Source: Lepidostoma basale (Eukaryota; Arthropoda; Insecta; Trichoptera; Lepidostomatidae). Taken from it: DNA of 64,000 nucleotides. The DNA lies in contig JAHDVF020001030.1 of NCBI GenBank assembly GCA_022606425.2, positions 979,001-1,043,000 of the forward strand. Reading direction: 5' to 3'. The notes beneath the pieces were generated by a model that worked only from the letters and a program-made list of their open reading frames with translations, did not search any database and was not told the origin of the DNA. Positions 9,554 to 19,733 of the stretch are shown here, one piece after another (position 1 is the first letter of the stretch; every line of letters starts with the position of its first letter). The position numbers and the translations under genes were made by a program.

Positions 9554-10190
9554 AACTAACCATCACGCCGTCTCCCCGAAAGGGTAGGCAGAAAGAATGG
9601 ACTGTCACTCTTTTACTGATGCGACACTCCATCCTTCTCATTTCGCCCCGCGGGAGACGCGGTGTGATGGGTTGCGAACCTCATCGCCACCAATAGGCAT
9701 ATCTCCCGCGCACACTTCGATCGTCCAACACCCACAAAATAAATTTAAAACATACAATATAAAATACAATGATATAAAATAAAATAACAAAATAAAAATA
9801 ATTTAACACAAAATGTTCTTTTTAGATGGTGCACATATTGTCAATTTAATTTATGTTCCACGTATCCACCGTTTTTTTAATTTAGCATATAATGTAATAA
9901 CACATAATGTTTTTTTCGATGTTGCACATGTTGACATGGACGATCCGGACTTTTGTGTTTATTTAATTTATGTTACACGTATCCACCGTTTTTTAAATTA
10001 GCTGTAATTAGGCACTTAACCAGCAAGAACTTAAAAATAATATTGAAGGAATTATTCAAATTGTCATTGGAACAAATGAAAAATTTATTTTTACACCTGT
10101 CAAAATTCTTTATAAAAACGAAAAAACTAATATAATTTTAACAGCAAAACAGTACAAACGTATTATGTGTCACAATTAACTATTATAAAG
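9554..10190 (-). mobile_element. Non-autonomous retroelement N with a LINE A 3' end, copy 1
   Basis: Read on the minus strand, a ~570 bp non-coding body (matching 46030-46650 in the other direction) leads into GTGTGACAGTCCATTCTTT, GCCTACCCTTTCGG and GGCGTGATGGTTAGTTAG, the terminal ~60 bp and tail of LINE A. The body itself has no similarity to LINE A. A shorter copy lies at 23870-24160. This suggests a SINE-like element that borrows the LINE A 3' end. Confidence 0.7.
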
Positions 10191-10336
10191 TGCGGAAACA
10201 ATTAAATTGACCAAAACAATTCACTAATACACGAAATATCTTAAAATTTACAGGAGCACCGCATGAACCAAACCAAATTTTCAAAATCAGAATAATAATA
10301 AAAAAACAGCATAAATTATTAAAACGTAATATAGTA

Positions 10337-10495
10337 ATTGTCTTTTTTTAATATACTTTGAATATACAACACTAACTTTAGACATATTTCGGACAACCGA
10401 TTTTTCTTCAGTGATACATATTATAAAGCGACATATTAAAAATATTATAAAATTGTTTACAAATATGATCAGTTTTGACAGATGTTATTATATAA
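10337..10495. mobile_element. Fold-back element type P1, left half
   Basis: Left arm GTCTTTTTTTAATATACTTTG ... CAACACTAACTT, a minus-strand hammerhead-like motif, and the spacer through 'tttgacagatgttat'. The right arm is absent. Confidence 0.7.
10376..10420 (-). ncRNA. Hammerhead ribozyme motif (P1 type, mutated)
   Basis: The minus strand reads TATCACTGAAGA, a loosened stem II (AAAATCGGTTGTCC), then GAAATATGTC. The catalytic GAAA is kept, but C-to-T in the stem III palindrome weakens it. Confidence 0.5.
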
Positions 10496-10909
10496 AAAAA
10501 TATTTTGGAACATCATGCTTTTGTTTTAACAAATATTATGAATCAATTTAAAATTTAAAATAATAATTTGAAGTTCCTATTGGGGTTCAGGAAATTATTA
10601 ACAACAAAGAAAATAAATCAAAGATTGGACTTGACGTTAAATTAATTTGATTATCTATAATATTTTCTTTATTTATAATTGCTTTTTTTATTTCTACAAT
10701 TTCGAGATTGCTCAAAGTTATATTTTTATTATTAACATGCAAATTTTCAACACACATAATATAGTATTATATATTAAAAATAATACGTAAATTTTTAAGG
10801 GGCTGATTTAGTGATGTGAGTACATACGAGTATGTTTAATTATATGAAATTATTCATACCACATAAACACTAAGATTTAAATCAGTCACTATAGCAATAT
10901 ACGCATTTG

Positions 10910-11145
10910 TTGATAATAGAAATAGAGGAAGGCCGAGGAAAACGTGGCACGATCAAATCAATCAAATATTGAATGTCGGTCATATGAGGAGTCAGAAAAA
11001 TCGACGTGCGTGCATGACAAGATGTATGAATGTAGAGGAAGCGAGAGAAGTATGTCAGGACAGAACAGTGTGGCGTTCCATTATTTCTGCCTACCCCTCC
11101 GGGGAGACGGCGTGATGGTAAGTTAGTTAGTTAAGTAAGTTGATA
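10910..11145 (+). mobile_element. LINE A 3' end with (GTTA)n tail
   Basis: From 'gaaatagaggaaggccgagg' (RGRPRK) through DQINQILNVGH and the final block to GGCGTGATGGTAAGTTAGTTAG. 5'-truncated. Confidence 0.85.
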
Positions 11146-11639
11146 ATGTAGGATTTTTTGTTGGTGTAGGTAATCTATAATGTAATATGTTCTTAACGAA
11201 ATTTTTCCCTAAAATGTTGTTTGTATTAGCAGATGAGCACCTAAGAACTGTCAAAACACAATATAAACAGAGTTACTCACCTAATGTGTAAATAATAAAC
11301 TTACGCTAAAAGCTTTCAAAGAAATTAGATATTACCTTGAAAAAAATCAAAATTCTTACACGGCGATCCCCAAAATGAGGGAAATCATCTGGATGCGCGG
11401 AGAGTATTTTTATTAGAATACTTTTCAAAAGGAGAAATTGTGGATCGTGATGATATCTTATTTATTGTTTTTGCATTGATACCTGTATTTTGTTTATTTT
11501 TTTTTAATTACTTAATATCGCTAAAGCTTTATTTGAATAAATTATAGAGAAAGGTATATTTCTAAAAAGAGAAACGGAGAAATTTGGCCTTTAATTAAAT
11601 GCCCCAAAAACAAAATATATGGTTAGCGCGCGCGAGCAA

Positions 11640-11835
11640 CATCCCCTTCAAAACATAAAAATGGAACAACATATGTACAAGGAGGTCCAGCATTTCACCT
11701 ATCTGGGCTCAAACCTCAATTCTAAGAACAAGCTGGCAGAGAAATAAATATTCGCCTCTTTACAGCAAACATGTCTTTTCATAGGTGTAAGATGCTTCTG
11801 GGCTCTAAGTTACTCAGCAGGAATACCAAACATTA
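11640..11835 (+). mobile_element. LINE reverse transcriptase fragment, family unassigned
   Basis: Encodes a VQHFTYLGSNLN-like string typical of the thumb region of non-LTR reverse transcriptases, then stops and frameshifts. Not LINE A. Confidence 0.55.
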
Positions 11836-11847
11836 ATTATATATAAA

Positions 11848-12194
11848 CAAACCATCACGCCGTTTTTCCGCAGGGGTAGGCAAAGAAAATGGACCGCCAC
11901 ACTACTCTATCCTGGCAAACCTCTCTAGCTTCCTCAACATTCATACAACCAGTCATTCACGCACGTCGATTCCTCCGACTTCTAACATGACCAATCTTTA
12001 AAATTTGATTAATTTGGTCATGCCATGTTCCCCTCGGTCTGCCTCGACTTCGTAACCCATTAACATCATTAACGTATACTTTCTTAACCATTCTTTCTCC
12101 ATCCATGCGTTCCATATGTCCGAACCAACGCAGCGATCCTTTTATAATTTTGTTCATAATACCTTCTATCGCTCTACATTCCTTTCATATAATA
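11848..12194 (-). mobile_element. LINE A (subfamily with (GTTT)n tail), 3' part of a split copy
   Basis: The minus strand encodes MNKIIKGSLRWFGHMERM, RMVKKVYVNDVNGLR, RGRPRGTWHDQINQILKIGH in one frame, and the plus-strand start 'aaacaaaccatcacgccg' is the tail. The copy is interrupted by the mariner at 12195-13362 and resumes at 13363. Confidence 0.9.
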
Positions 12195-13362
12195 TTAGGT
12201 CCTTACATATGAAATTGGCGTTTTGTATGGGAGGAACATAATTGTTTTTTTTTAAGTATAATATATTTATTTAATCAAAGTATGTACCATTGCTATCTAT
12301 GCACTTTTGCCATCTCATAGGTAGTTCATCGATCCCTTTACTAAAAAAACCATTCGGACGGGAATCAATAAAATCTTTGAAGTCGGTTTGGACTGCCCCA
12401 TCGGAGTTGAATTTTTTCCCTTGCAAGAAGTTATCCAAATTTCGAAAAAATAGTAATCTGTTGGGGCAAGGTCCGGAGAGTACGGTGGATGTCTTAGACA
12501 TTCCAATTGAAGCTGTTCTAATTTGGTAGCCGTCTGTTGTGCAGTGTGTGGTCTAGCGTTATCATGAAGCAGCAGTGGCCTAGAGCGATTAACCAGCCTC
12601 GGTTGTTTAGCAGCTAGCTTTTCCATCATGGTTTGCAGTTGCTGGCAATAGACATCTGGCCAGATTTAAGAAAGCTGTAGTGTGAACGACACCAGCACTA
12701 GTCCACCAAACGCTCACAAGTAACTTTTTTGGAGTCAATTTTCGCTTGGGGCATTGTTTGGCTGGTTCGGCAGGGTTCAGCCATTGCGATGAGAGCTTCC
12801 GATTATCATACAGGATCCACTTTTCATTACAGGTAATGATTCGATTCAAAATCCCTTCATTATTGTGCCGGTTGAGTAATGCAACGCAGCAGTCAACGCG
12901 CGTTTGTTGATTTGCTTCACTCAATTCGTGAGGTACCCACCTTTTAAGCTATTTCACCTTCCCAATTAGCTTCAAGTGGATTAAAACAGTTTTATCACTA
13001 ACACCGCAGCCTACAGCTAACTCAACCATGAAAACGTTGGAACCAAAAACGCACTGTGTTTTCTTTTGCGGCACCGTCACCATACACATCATTAATCCTT
13101 CGAGCCGTTTCTGCAGCACTGGTGCCACGGTGGAACTCGTACTCGTAAATAACGCGTTATTTCAAGTTTTCCATTTTGTAAACTGAGTGACGCAAAGAAA
13201 AAAACAAATGAGGAAAAAACAAATGAATTATAATTTTCGAAACACAAATACTTGAGTAAATAGCTGTATAAATTTGAATTTGGAATTCCTAACCAAAGAT
13301 AAGATATTTGAGATCAAAGTTGCCAGTACGGCAAAACGCCAATTTCATATGTAAGGACCTAA
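12195..13362 (-). mobile_element. mariner element 1 (1,168 bp), inserted in LINE A
   Basis: Perfect 31-bp terminal inverted repeats (12195-12225 and 13332-13362, beginning TTAGGTCCTTACATATGAAA), flanked by TA on both sides (12193-12194, 13363-13364), the mariner target duplication. The body encodes a broken D,D34D transposase on the minus strand. Somewhat shorter than the usual ~1.3 kb because of internal loss. The TIRs are identical, so insertion is not very old, yet the coding part is defective. Confidence 0.95.
12271..13165 (-). pseudogene. mariner transposase 1, broken, D-to-N in the active site
   Basis: N-terminal helix-turn-helix part near 13165-13030 (SAAETARRINDVYGDG, VRFWFQRF), then a stop and loss of tens of residues, then VSDKTVLIHLK. 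The catalytic half starts near 12924: IITCNEKWILYDN, where the first catalytic Asp (TCDEKW in the family) is Asn, codon 12826-12828. The second Asp is in LLHDNARPHTAQQ and the third in SPDLAPTDYYFF, 34 residues apart. It ends with WQKCIDSNGTYFD, as in the cecropia/SETMAR-type group. Frameshifts split the frame at about 12600 and 12480. No functional enzyme is expected. Confidence 0.9.
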
Positions 13363-13535
13363 TATATCTGCATTTGAGATTTTGTCGTTTATCGTTCTAT
13401 CACACTTACGTCTTAGGGACCTCATCTCTACCGCATTAATTCTACTCTCATCCTTCTTCTGCCAATTCCATGGTTCGCTTCCATGCATTAGGGTTGGGAC
13501 CAGAACTCCATTGTGACCTCCATTATAAGACTATT
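13363..13535 (-). mobile_element. LINE A, 5' part of the copy split by mariner 1
   Basis: Continues the LINE A copy of 11848-12194: the minus strand encodes MYGSEPWNWQKKDESRINAVEMRSLR-type sequence up to 'atctcaaatgcaga', exactly where the family sequence continues on the other side of the mariner. Confidence 0.9.
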
Positions 13536-13776
13536 ATAAGACTGGTAGTCACCTACGGCTGTGAGACATGGCCTCTAACGCAGAGAGAGAAAGGCAGGCT
13601 GCCAGTTTTTGAGAGGAAAATACTGAGAAAAATTTTTGGACCCACGTTGGAGGATGGGACTTGGAGAATTTAAAGAAACATTGAACTTGAAGTACTGATT
13701 AACCAGGAAACAGTAGTGAGATTCTGTAAGTCTCAACGCCTAGTAGGCTGGCCACGTGGAAAGAATGCCAGAGGGT
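13536..13776 (+). mobile_element. LINE 3' fragment, family E/G-like
   Basis: Encodes VVTYGCETWPLTQREKGRL, FERKILRKIFGPTLEDGTW, then broken WxGHV-like sequence. This is the conserved 'YGCETW ... LR.IFGP' region of non-LTR reverse transcriptase C-termini. Confidence 0.7.
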
Positions 13777-13777
13777 A

Positions 13778-13852
13778 ATACACTGATGCTTGAACCCAAG
13801 TCCCCTGCATCAGGAGTTAAGCGTTCTATCCCCTAGACCACCACCCGATTAA
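13778..13852 (-). mobile_element. tRNA-like SINE 2 fragment
   Basis: The minus strand reads GGTGGTCTAGGGGATAGAAC, CTCCTGATGCAGGGGACTTG, GGTTCAAGC. It has a tRNA-like A-box region and B-box (GGTTCAA) but is cut after the head. Other copies are at 35505-35640, 49890-50045 and 61280-61400. Confidence 0.6.
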
Positions 13853-14384
13853 TTTTTAGTTATATTTTTTATTGGAGCGTCCACATGTTTGAGAACCACT
13901 GACCGCACAAGTTAGTAAGTTAACTTTGAAGTTACACCTTTAATAGCTGTTAAGGTATAATTTATTTGGTCTTTTATATCGGATCCTACCCACTCCCTCT
14001 TTTTAATTATGGAAATTAACCTTTCTAAACGTAATATTAAAAGGGTTTCGGCTGTAAAAATGTTTTAACGAATGCGATAATCTCAACCAAATGATCCCGA
14101 CAGCTCGGGAAATATTTTTATGCCTTGTTCTAATTGTGAAAGTTTTACCACAAGGAAGTAATTTTATTATTCATTAATAAACGCACATTTTATTTAAATA
14201 GAAATAGTAATGTCTAATTAACATATATATTTAAAATTGTGACACCTTTCTTATTAATGTAATCTGCTTCCTTATATTGTTTATCGTCTTTAATTAATTA
14301 TGTTTTATCGTTTTTGACTCCATATTATGTGTAATTGTTCCTTCTAATTACTGTTTTTGGAACATGTTTTTGACTCAATACCCT
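13853..14384. other. AT-rich stretch, nothing identified
   Basis: No exon, RNA gene or named repeat recognised. Confidence 0.4.
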
Positions 14385-14590
14385 CCAACGATATAAAAAT
14401 TGTTATACGTAATTTCAATGCAAATATCGGTCCAAACATAGCACACCAACATTTTACAGGAAGACACTATTACAGGAAGGCCTACATGTGGATAATAATA
14501 ACAATGGGTTCCGAGTTATAGATTTTGCTGGGTCCAGGAATATGGTTATATCATCCACACAGTTATCTAGGAAAGACATATACAAATCAA
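14385..14590 (+). mobile_element. LINE endonuclease-domain fragment
   Basis: Encodes DIKIVIRNFNANIG, the worn form of the APE-type endonuclease motif GDFNAKIG, and further on NGFRVIDFAGSRNMVISSTQ and RKDIYK, the L-I-D-F-A-x-x-x-N-M-x-x-S-S-T block of RTE-like LINE endonucleases. It is the only endonuclease piece seen in the window. Confidence 0.75.
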
Positions 14591-14830
14591 ATCAAATCAG
14601 TTTATTTCATCAGCAGACATTACAAAATTATTTTTTACGGTATCTATTGAGAATAGGTATTGAGGCTATTGAGAAGAAGGGCCGAACGGTGCATGTTGTA
14701 TTACATAAAGCGATCGCTTAACCCAACCAATGACAGGTCATAAGTCCTGTAAACGCCTCGACCATCATATTCTGTTTCCAAAAAGACAATTTACATCTTC
14801 GTCTCTATTGAGATACAATTAATCCTTAAA
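14591..14830. repeat. LINE D2 3' end (reverse) joined to repeat R fragment
   Basis: 14575-14665 matches, in reverse, the 'ttattttacctgt.ctcaatagatgcctttaatgtctg...gatttgattt' 3' untranslated end seen at 18240-18420. 14670-14830 is the last part of repeat R (ATTACATAAAGCGATCGCTT, ACAGGTCATAAGTCCTGTAA, TATTGAGATACAATTAATCC). Confidence 0.6.
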
Positions 14831-14893
14831 TGGTTATTTTTAACAAAATGTTTATTCTGAACAAAAATGTTTATTATATCAATTTTTTTTATA

Positions 14894-15966
14894 TTAGGTG
14901 TATAACTTTGCTTCCGCCGTTTTGCAATAGATGGCAGTAGCGGTAAGTAGTAGTTGGAATAAAAAGATCATAGATGTCATACAATAAGCTTAAATATTTG
15001 TAAATATAACGCCATCGAAATATTAGTCGATTTGTGTCTGCATCATAAAGTTATTCCTGATTAAACATGTCAGCTTACGAGCCAAATTCTCGTCATTTGC
15101 GGGAGGTTTTAATTTTATGCTTTAATATGAAGAAATCTGCGGCTGAGGCTCATCGAATGCTCTCAAATACCTATGGTGAGGCCGATATTAGTGAAAGAAC
15201 GTGCCGAGAGTGGTTTCAACGCTTCACGAACGGTGATTTTAACGGCGTTTGTGTGTTTGTGAACAGCTGCTTCCAAGGCAAAGACGGAAGGGATTTCTGC
15301 ATCGCATTGTGACTGGGGACGAGAAATGGGTTCATTACGATAATCCCAAGCGCAGAAAATCATGGGGATATCCCGGCCATGCTTCCACGTCGACGGCCAA
15401 ACCGAATATTCACGGTTCCAAGGTTATGCTCAGTATTTGGTGGGACCAGCTCGGCGTAGTGTATTATGAGTTGTTAAAACCGACTGAAACAATCACAGGC
15501 GATCGTTATCGAACGCAATTAATGCGTTTGAGCCGAGCATTGAAAGACAAACGGCCGCAATACAACGAGAGACATGATAAAGTGATTTTACAGCATGACA
15601 ATGCTCGACCCCATGTTGCGAAAGTGGTCAAGACATACTTGGAAACTTTGAAATGGGAAGTCCTACCCCACCCGCCGTATTCTCCAGACGTTGCTCCCTC
15701 GGACTATTACTTGTTTCGATCAATGGCACACGGCCTAGCTGACCAGCACTTCCGGTCTTATGAAGAAGTAAAAAAATGGATCGATTCGTGGATCGCTTCA
15801 AAAGATGACCAGTTTTTTCAACGCGGGATTCGTATGCTGCCCGAAAGATGGGAGAAAGTAGTGGCCAGCGATGGACAATACTTTGAATCATAAATGTATA
15901 ACCAGTTTTTTACGATAAAGCCTCGAATTTCGGAAAAAAACGGCGGAAGCAAAGTTATACACCTAA
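14894..15966 (+). mobile_element. mariner element 2 (1,073 bp), internally deleted
   Basis: Perfect 30-bp terminal inverted repeats (14894-14923, 15937-15966; beginning TTAGGTGTATAACTTTGCTT) flanked by TA (14892-14893 and 15967-15968). It encodes a D,D34D transposase on the plus strand. Shorter than a full mariner by about 220-250 bp, matching the missing middle of the transposase. Lies in intron 3 of the transporter. Confidence 0.95.
15067..15893 (+). pseudogene. mariner transposase 2, internal deletion and frame change
   Basis: N-terminal part 15067-15240: HLREVLILCFNMKKSAAEAH, RTCREWFQRFTNGDF (helix-turn-helix DNA-binding region). At about 15243 it jumps to CEQLLPRQRRKGF in another frame; roughly 80-90 residues containing the second helix-turn-helix and linker are missing. 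The catalytic half is open and well kept to its stop at 15893: IVTGDEKWVHYDN (first Asp), ILQHDNARPHVA (second), PDVAPSDYYLF (third, D34D spacing), ending ASDGQYFES. The catalytic core keeps all three Asp, unlike mariner 1, but the frame shift at the join prevents one protein. Confidence 0.93.
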
Positions 15967-16046
15967 TATAATCTATTGTTTTGGCGGAAACATTTTGATA
16001 TTTTAACACTTAAATTAAAAATACTGTTTTAATATCAAAAATTAAG

Positions 16047-16093
16047 TTTGTTACAGCTGTTTCGGTAAGCGATGTTACCATCGTCAGGTGACT
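16047..16093 (-). ncRNA. Hammerhead ribozyme motif (P2 variant)
   Basis: The minus strand reads CTGACGA, stem II GGTAA...TTACC, GAAAC, palindrome ACAGCTGT, then GTA (a permitted NUH triplet). Core intact. Confidence 0.65.
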
Positions 16094-16121
16094 GATTGTT
16101 GTAACTGAAACTGTTTATATT

Positions 16122-16168
16122 TAACACCTGACGATGGAAACATCGGTTACCGAAACAGCTGTAACGAC
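16122..16168 (+). ncRNA. Hammerhead ribozyme motif (P2 variant)
   Basis: CTGACGA at 16128-16134; stem II GGAAAC-ATCG-GTTACC with one mismatch; GAAAC; ACAGCTGT; GTA. Compare the 42 kb copy, where the same positions read GCCAAC/GTTGGC. Confidence 0.65.
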
Positions 16169-16231
16169 GATTTTATAATAAATTAACTCAATTTTTGATA
16201 TTCAACAGTAAATAATTTTTTAACCTTTAAC

Positions 16232-16330
16232 TAGCTTTATAAAATGGAGCAACAGCGCCATTGAGATGATCAATCTATAAAACTGGCGCTCTATAAATCA
16301 TCCAACTTATTATTATTATTATTATTATTA
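16232..16330 (+). mobile_element. L2/CR1-like LINE extreme 3' end
   Basis: Matches 63165-63245: 'GGAGCAAC...CAGCGCC.TTGAGATGA', then GGCGCTCTATAAAT and a (TTATTA)n tail. Only the untranslated end remains. Confidence 0.65.
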
Positions 16331-16608
16331 TACGTGATCGAGTTAGGAATACAGCAATCCGAGAAATCTGCGAGGTCGAAGATGTGGTCAGATGGGGACG
16401 TCAAAGACGGCGATACTGGCATGAACACGTAGAAAGGATGAGCTCAAATAGAATACCACACATAGCTCTCCATGGAACGCCAAACGGACAACGCCGACCA
16501 GGAAGACCCCCGAAACGGTGGAGAGAAAGCTGGAGTTCAGCATCTCAAGAGGACCCGCCTGAAATAACAGACTCCTAAGTCTACAAAAAAGGGAAGAAGA
16601 AGAAGAAG
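16331..16608 (+). mobile_element. LINE B 3' end with (GAA)n tail
   Basis: Encodes RVRNTAIREICEVEDVVRWG, RQRRRYWHEHVERMSSNRIP, NGQRRPGRPPKRWRESW and EITDS, stop, then GAAGAAGAAGAAG. Very close to the reversed copy at 4605-4905, so family B was active relatively recently. Confidence 0.88.
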
Positions 16609-16611
16609 ATT

Positions 16612-17285
16612 ATTATAAACCACTGGTGTGGGCACCGCATGAAATAAAATATTGTCTATTAATCGAGAAGGTACAGAAAAAGTTCTTACGATTTTTCTAC
16701 CTCAAAGAATACGGTAACTACCACTAGCTGTACCCAACTGATTTCTTGCTGGGTATGCTGGACTACCAATCATTGGAAATTAGACGAACTATCCACCTGT
16801 GTGTTAATTTTTTTCAACTGATTCGTGGTCGAATACATAATTCTGACATTTTGAATGACTTGACTTTGTTTGTCCCCGACAATTATCTGCGACAAAGGCA
16901 ACATAGATTATTTCACATGCCACTGTGTATAACCAATCTACCTAAGGTAATGCCCGTGGGCAGGGCAATAATCCTATTAAACTGCATCTCTTCGGATGTG
17001 GACATTTTTCCCAATAGTGAGGCTACCCTCAGAAAGCATCTATCTCTTATGTATTAAATTGCTATTTGCTTCTCTTCTTATTGTACAACAATATTTATTT
17101 TTGCTAAATTATACTCGAATATTTTTTAAAATTGTTTTCTGTTTGTTTTCTTATTGCATTATTTGTATATCTTTTTTTTAAATTGTTATTATTATTTTGT
17201 TTATTGTGATTTTAAACGATTTGGAATGGACTTTATTCTGTAATGTTTATAAATTTTTTTGAATAAATTGAATTGAATTGAAACT
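16612..17285 (+). mobile_element. LINE D (Jockey-like) 3' end
   Basis: Codes LGMLDYQSLEIRRTIHLCVN, FFQLIRGRI, LFVPDNYLRQRQHRLFHMP, NLPKVMPVGRAI, SSDVDIF, i.e. the last part of a Jockey/CR1-type reverse transcriptase frame, followed by an AT-rich 3' end with a TTGAATTGAATTGAAA tail (17262-17281). Relatives lie at 19250-19733, 19780-20535, 23216-23670 and 48340-49310. Confidence 0.8.
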
Positions 17286-17749
17286 CCATGTAGAATTTGG
17301 TCTACTACCGTGAATATTTCACGTGTTGCAACTAGTGTCTTATAAAATAAAAATAAAAATGTATATAGATCGTAAAGTATTATGTAAAGTCATCTTGATA
17401 ATACGTCGGACATCATGTCCAAGAATGTGATAATGAGAATAGGGGCAGGCCGTTCAGTTAGCCGGTTACCCTGTCTATAAAATTACCCGGAATGGTACCC
17501 GAGTCGCGCCATGAATGAGAATCGTCCTGGCTGTTCACAGCATCTCCATAACTAGCAGATTGGCCGTAGCATCTCCGCTCCGCCATCTACATTACGACGA
17601 GAACACTGGTCTAGATTGCCTCGCAAATTTCCCGAAATTGCGGGAATATTCCCAGGGCTGGGTATTTTCTTTTCGGCTCCCGGGGATTGTACCACAGTAA
17701 AATTGTGTAACAAGTGTGTATGACTCAAAACATGGAACTTGTAAAATAT
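17286..17749. other. Unassigned; GC-richer patch 17430-17700
   Basis: The patch is unusually GC-rich for the window but carries no protein I recognise and no match elsewhere in it. Confidence 0.35.
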
Positions 17750-17945
17750 ATTTAACTAACAAATCTTCAAGGCATTTTCTCGGAGGGTAGGCAGATAGCC
17801 TGGACTGCCACACTGTTCTATCATGAGTTAACTCTCTCGAGTCTTGTACATTCACACATCGTGACAAGCATGCTCGTGCAATTTTACGACTTCGAATGTG
17901 GCCGCCTTTTTGTATTTGATTAATTCGGTCATGCAATGCGGTTTC
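17750..17945 (-). mobile_element. LINE A 3' end, worn
   Basis: The minus strand encodes MHDRINQIQKGGHIRSRK-type sequence; the tail is nearly lost ('taactaac' at 17752). Confidence 0.7.
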
Positions 17946-18149
17946 TTACTAATAATTATTAATAAAATTATTATAAATTGTTATTTGAAATTTAATGGTA
18001 GAAGTTCATTACAAATAACGAAAATAAAAATATAAAAATAAAAATACGTTTTAAAAATACATATTAGGTTAAAATCTACTACTAATTGTGGAATAGTGGA
18101 TTTGAATTAAATACACATTTAAAAAAAAAATGTTTTACTTTCAATATTA

Positions 18150-18198
18150 TTATTATTTTGTTGGCGAAACAGCTGTCGCGACACTCACAAAGTGACTA
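18150..18198 (+). mobile_element. P2 fold-back, 3' half of a hammerhead motif
   Basis: TTGGCGAAACAGCTGTCGCG, identical to the 3' half of the P2 hammerhead, but with no CTGANGA upstream. The sequence before it is AT-rich. Confidence 0.5.
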
Positions 18199-18224
18199 AT
18201 AAAATAAATATATATCAACATTTA

Positions 18225-18425
18225 AGGTCTTTCATATGAGTAGGAAAGTACGCTCAGAACGAAAATACCCTTAATTTTGGAGAGTATCCTGTCTTCCTAA
18301 TGTTGAACCATCTCTCACGCGTTTCTGGTAGTATACTATACACAATATATTATTTTACCTGTTCTCAATAGATGCCTTTAATGTCTGTTGATGAAATAAA
18401 CTGATTTGATTTGAAGTATATAGAA
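18225..18425 (+). mobile_element. LINE D2 3' untranslated end
   Basis: Resembles the end at 19600-19690 (CGAACCATCTCTAATGCGTT; TTTACCTGTACTCAATAGAT) and finishes with GATTTGATTTGAAG, a short tandem tail. Reverse copies lie at 14575-14665, 48340-48480 and 56840-56955. Confidence 0.6.
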
Positions 18426-19040
18426 AAAAATAATTAAAACGCATATTATAACTCATACATTTCAAATGAAAAACCTTGCGACATTGAAAATGTTGTCTCA
18501 AGTATTAATGGTAAAGACAGAACGAGCTTTATCTCAAAGATATTTCAAATAAAGAATAAAATAATGAAAATGGAATGTCCATACCGAGATTGCTTTAAAA
18601 ATAGATATTGGAAAAAAATATAACAGCCATTTAAATGTATCGTAGGGATATATTTCAGTTAGAAGTTTCATATTGCGTGGGTATAAAGCTTTTATTTTAG
18701 CTTGTGAATTAAAATGTTGGTTCCGGAGCTTTACAAAGAGAATATTTACCGCCGTAAGCTTTTCCCTCAACTGCCGTAAAGCACCGTAGACTAGGCAAAT
18801 ATTATGAGCTTAATGGGAGAGGCGGTTTTGCATTGTATTGCCACTTTGATGTAGTGTTTGGAAAACAATAAAACCCCTTTAGCCATAGCATTTATTGGGA
18901 CACCATTTCGAAGACTTAGCAAATAGATATTTCAATACAATTCATAATTGAAGCTTCCCATTTCACTTTAGTTATTCATTAATTGTGATTCAACTAGTAA
19001 TTGAAATTATTGTGATTTGAATTGCTTTTATAAAACATTG
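18426..19040. other. AT-rich stretch, nothing identified
   Basis: No gene or repeat recognised. Confidence 0.4.
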
Positions 19041-19156
19041 TGTTTTATAAATAGTCCATTGTTTTGGCCGAAACACTATCATACTTCAACATTATTAACC
19101 ATTAGATTTACAAAACTGTTATAATATCACATTTTTTTATTATACACTTTTAGAGA

Positions 19157-19208
19157 ATGTCGCGACAGCTGTTTCGCCAACAGATGTTTGCATCATCAGG
19201 TGTTACAA
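19157..19208 (-). ncRNA. Hammerhead ribozyme motif (P2 type)
   Basis: The minus strand reads CTGATGA, stem II GCAAAC-ATCT-GTTGGC with one mismatch, GAAAC, ACAGCTGT, GTC. Core intact. Confidence 0.65.
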
Positions 19209-19249
19209 ACAACTCAATTATTGTTTGTAAGACCTGATGATGTCAACAT

Positions 19250-19733
19250 ATCTCTACATGAGGGAGTATGGTAGTTATCCGTGGCTCTATCCCAAGGCAT
19301 TTCCTTTAGGAATGCTTGGAACCAATTCTCTACAGCTTCGAAGAGATGGGCATCTCATAACTAATTTTTTTAGATTAATCAGATGATTTTTCGAGAACTC
19401 GGCCGTACTGGAGGGTATGGGTCTTTTTGTCCCTGATAGATATCTCCGACAGCGACAGCTTATATTGTTTTACTTTTCGGCCATCATAACCAATCTGCCT
19501 CTAGTGACACCGGAGGGAAGAGCAATTAGTCTGCTGGACGCAGTCTCCTCGGAGATCGACGTCTTTCATATTAGTGAAGGTACATTCAGGAGACAAATAC
19601 TCTTGACTTGTCGAACCATCTCTAATGCGTTCCTAGTACTTTGTTGTATTTTTATAATATTTTACCTGTACTCAATAGATGCCTTAAACATTTTCCTGTT
19701 TGTAATGTCTTTTGAGTTGTAAAACTGAATTGA
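19250..19733 (+). mobile_element. LINE D fragment inserted inside a hammerhead stem-loop
   Basis: Encodes YLYMREYGSYPWLYPKAFPL, GMLGTNSLQLRRDGHLITNF, LFVPDRYLRQRQ and VTPEGRAISLLDAVSSEIDV with one stop near 19384, then a 3' end finishing AACTGAATTGA. 5'-truncated. Target-site duplication AACAT at 19245-19249 and 19734-19738. Confidence 0.88.

Larger units (their letters stand above)
15970..16228. mobile_element. Fold-back element type P2, variant, with two hammerhead motifs
   Basis: Left terminus CTATTGTTTTGGCGGAAAC abuts the mariner. The left arm has a minus-strand hammerhead (16047-16093) and the right arm a plus-strand one (16122-16168), 28 bp apart. 'TTTTTGATATTAAAACAGTA'-type blocks invert on each side. 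Stem II differs from the other P2 copies by compensated pairs. Confidence 0.75.

Noticed and set aside
15628..15891. Reverse open frame within mariner 2
   Set aside because: Antisense shadow of the transposase catalytic half.
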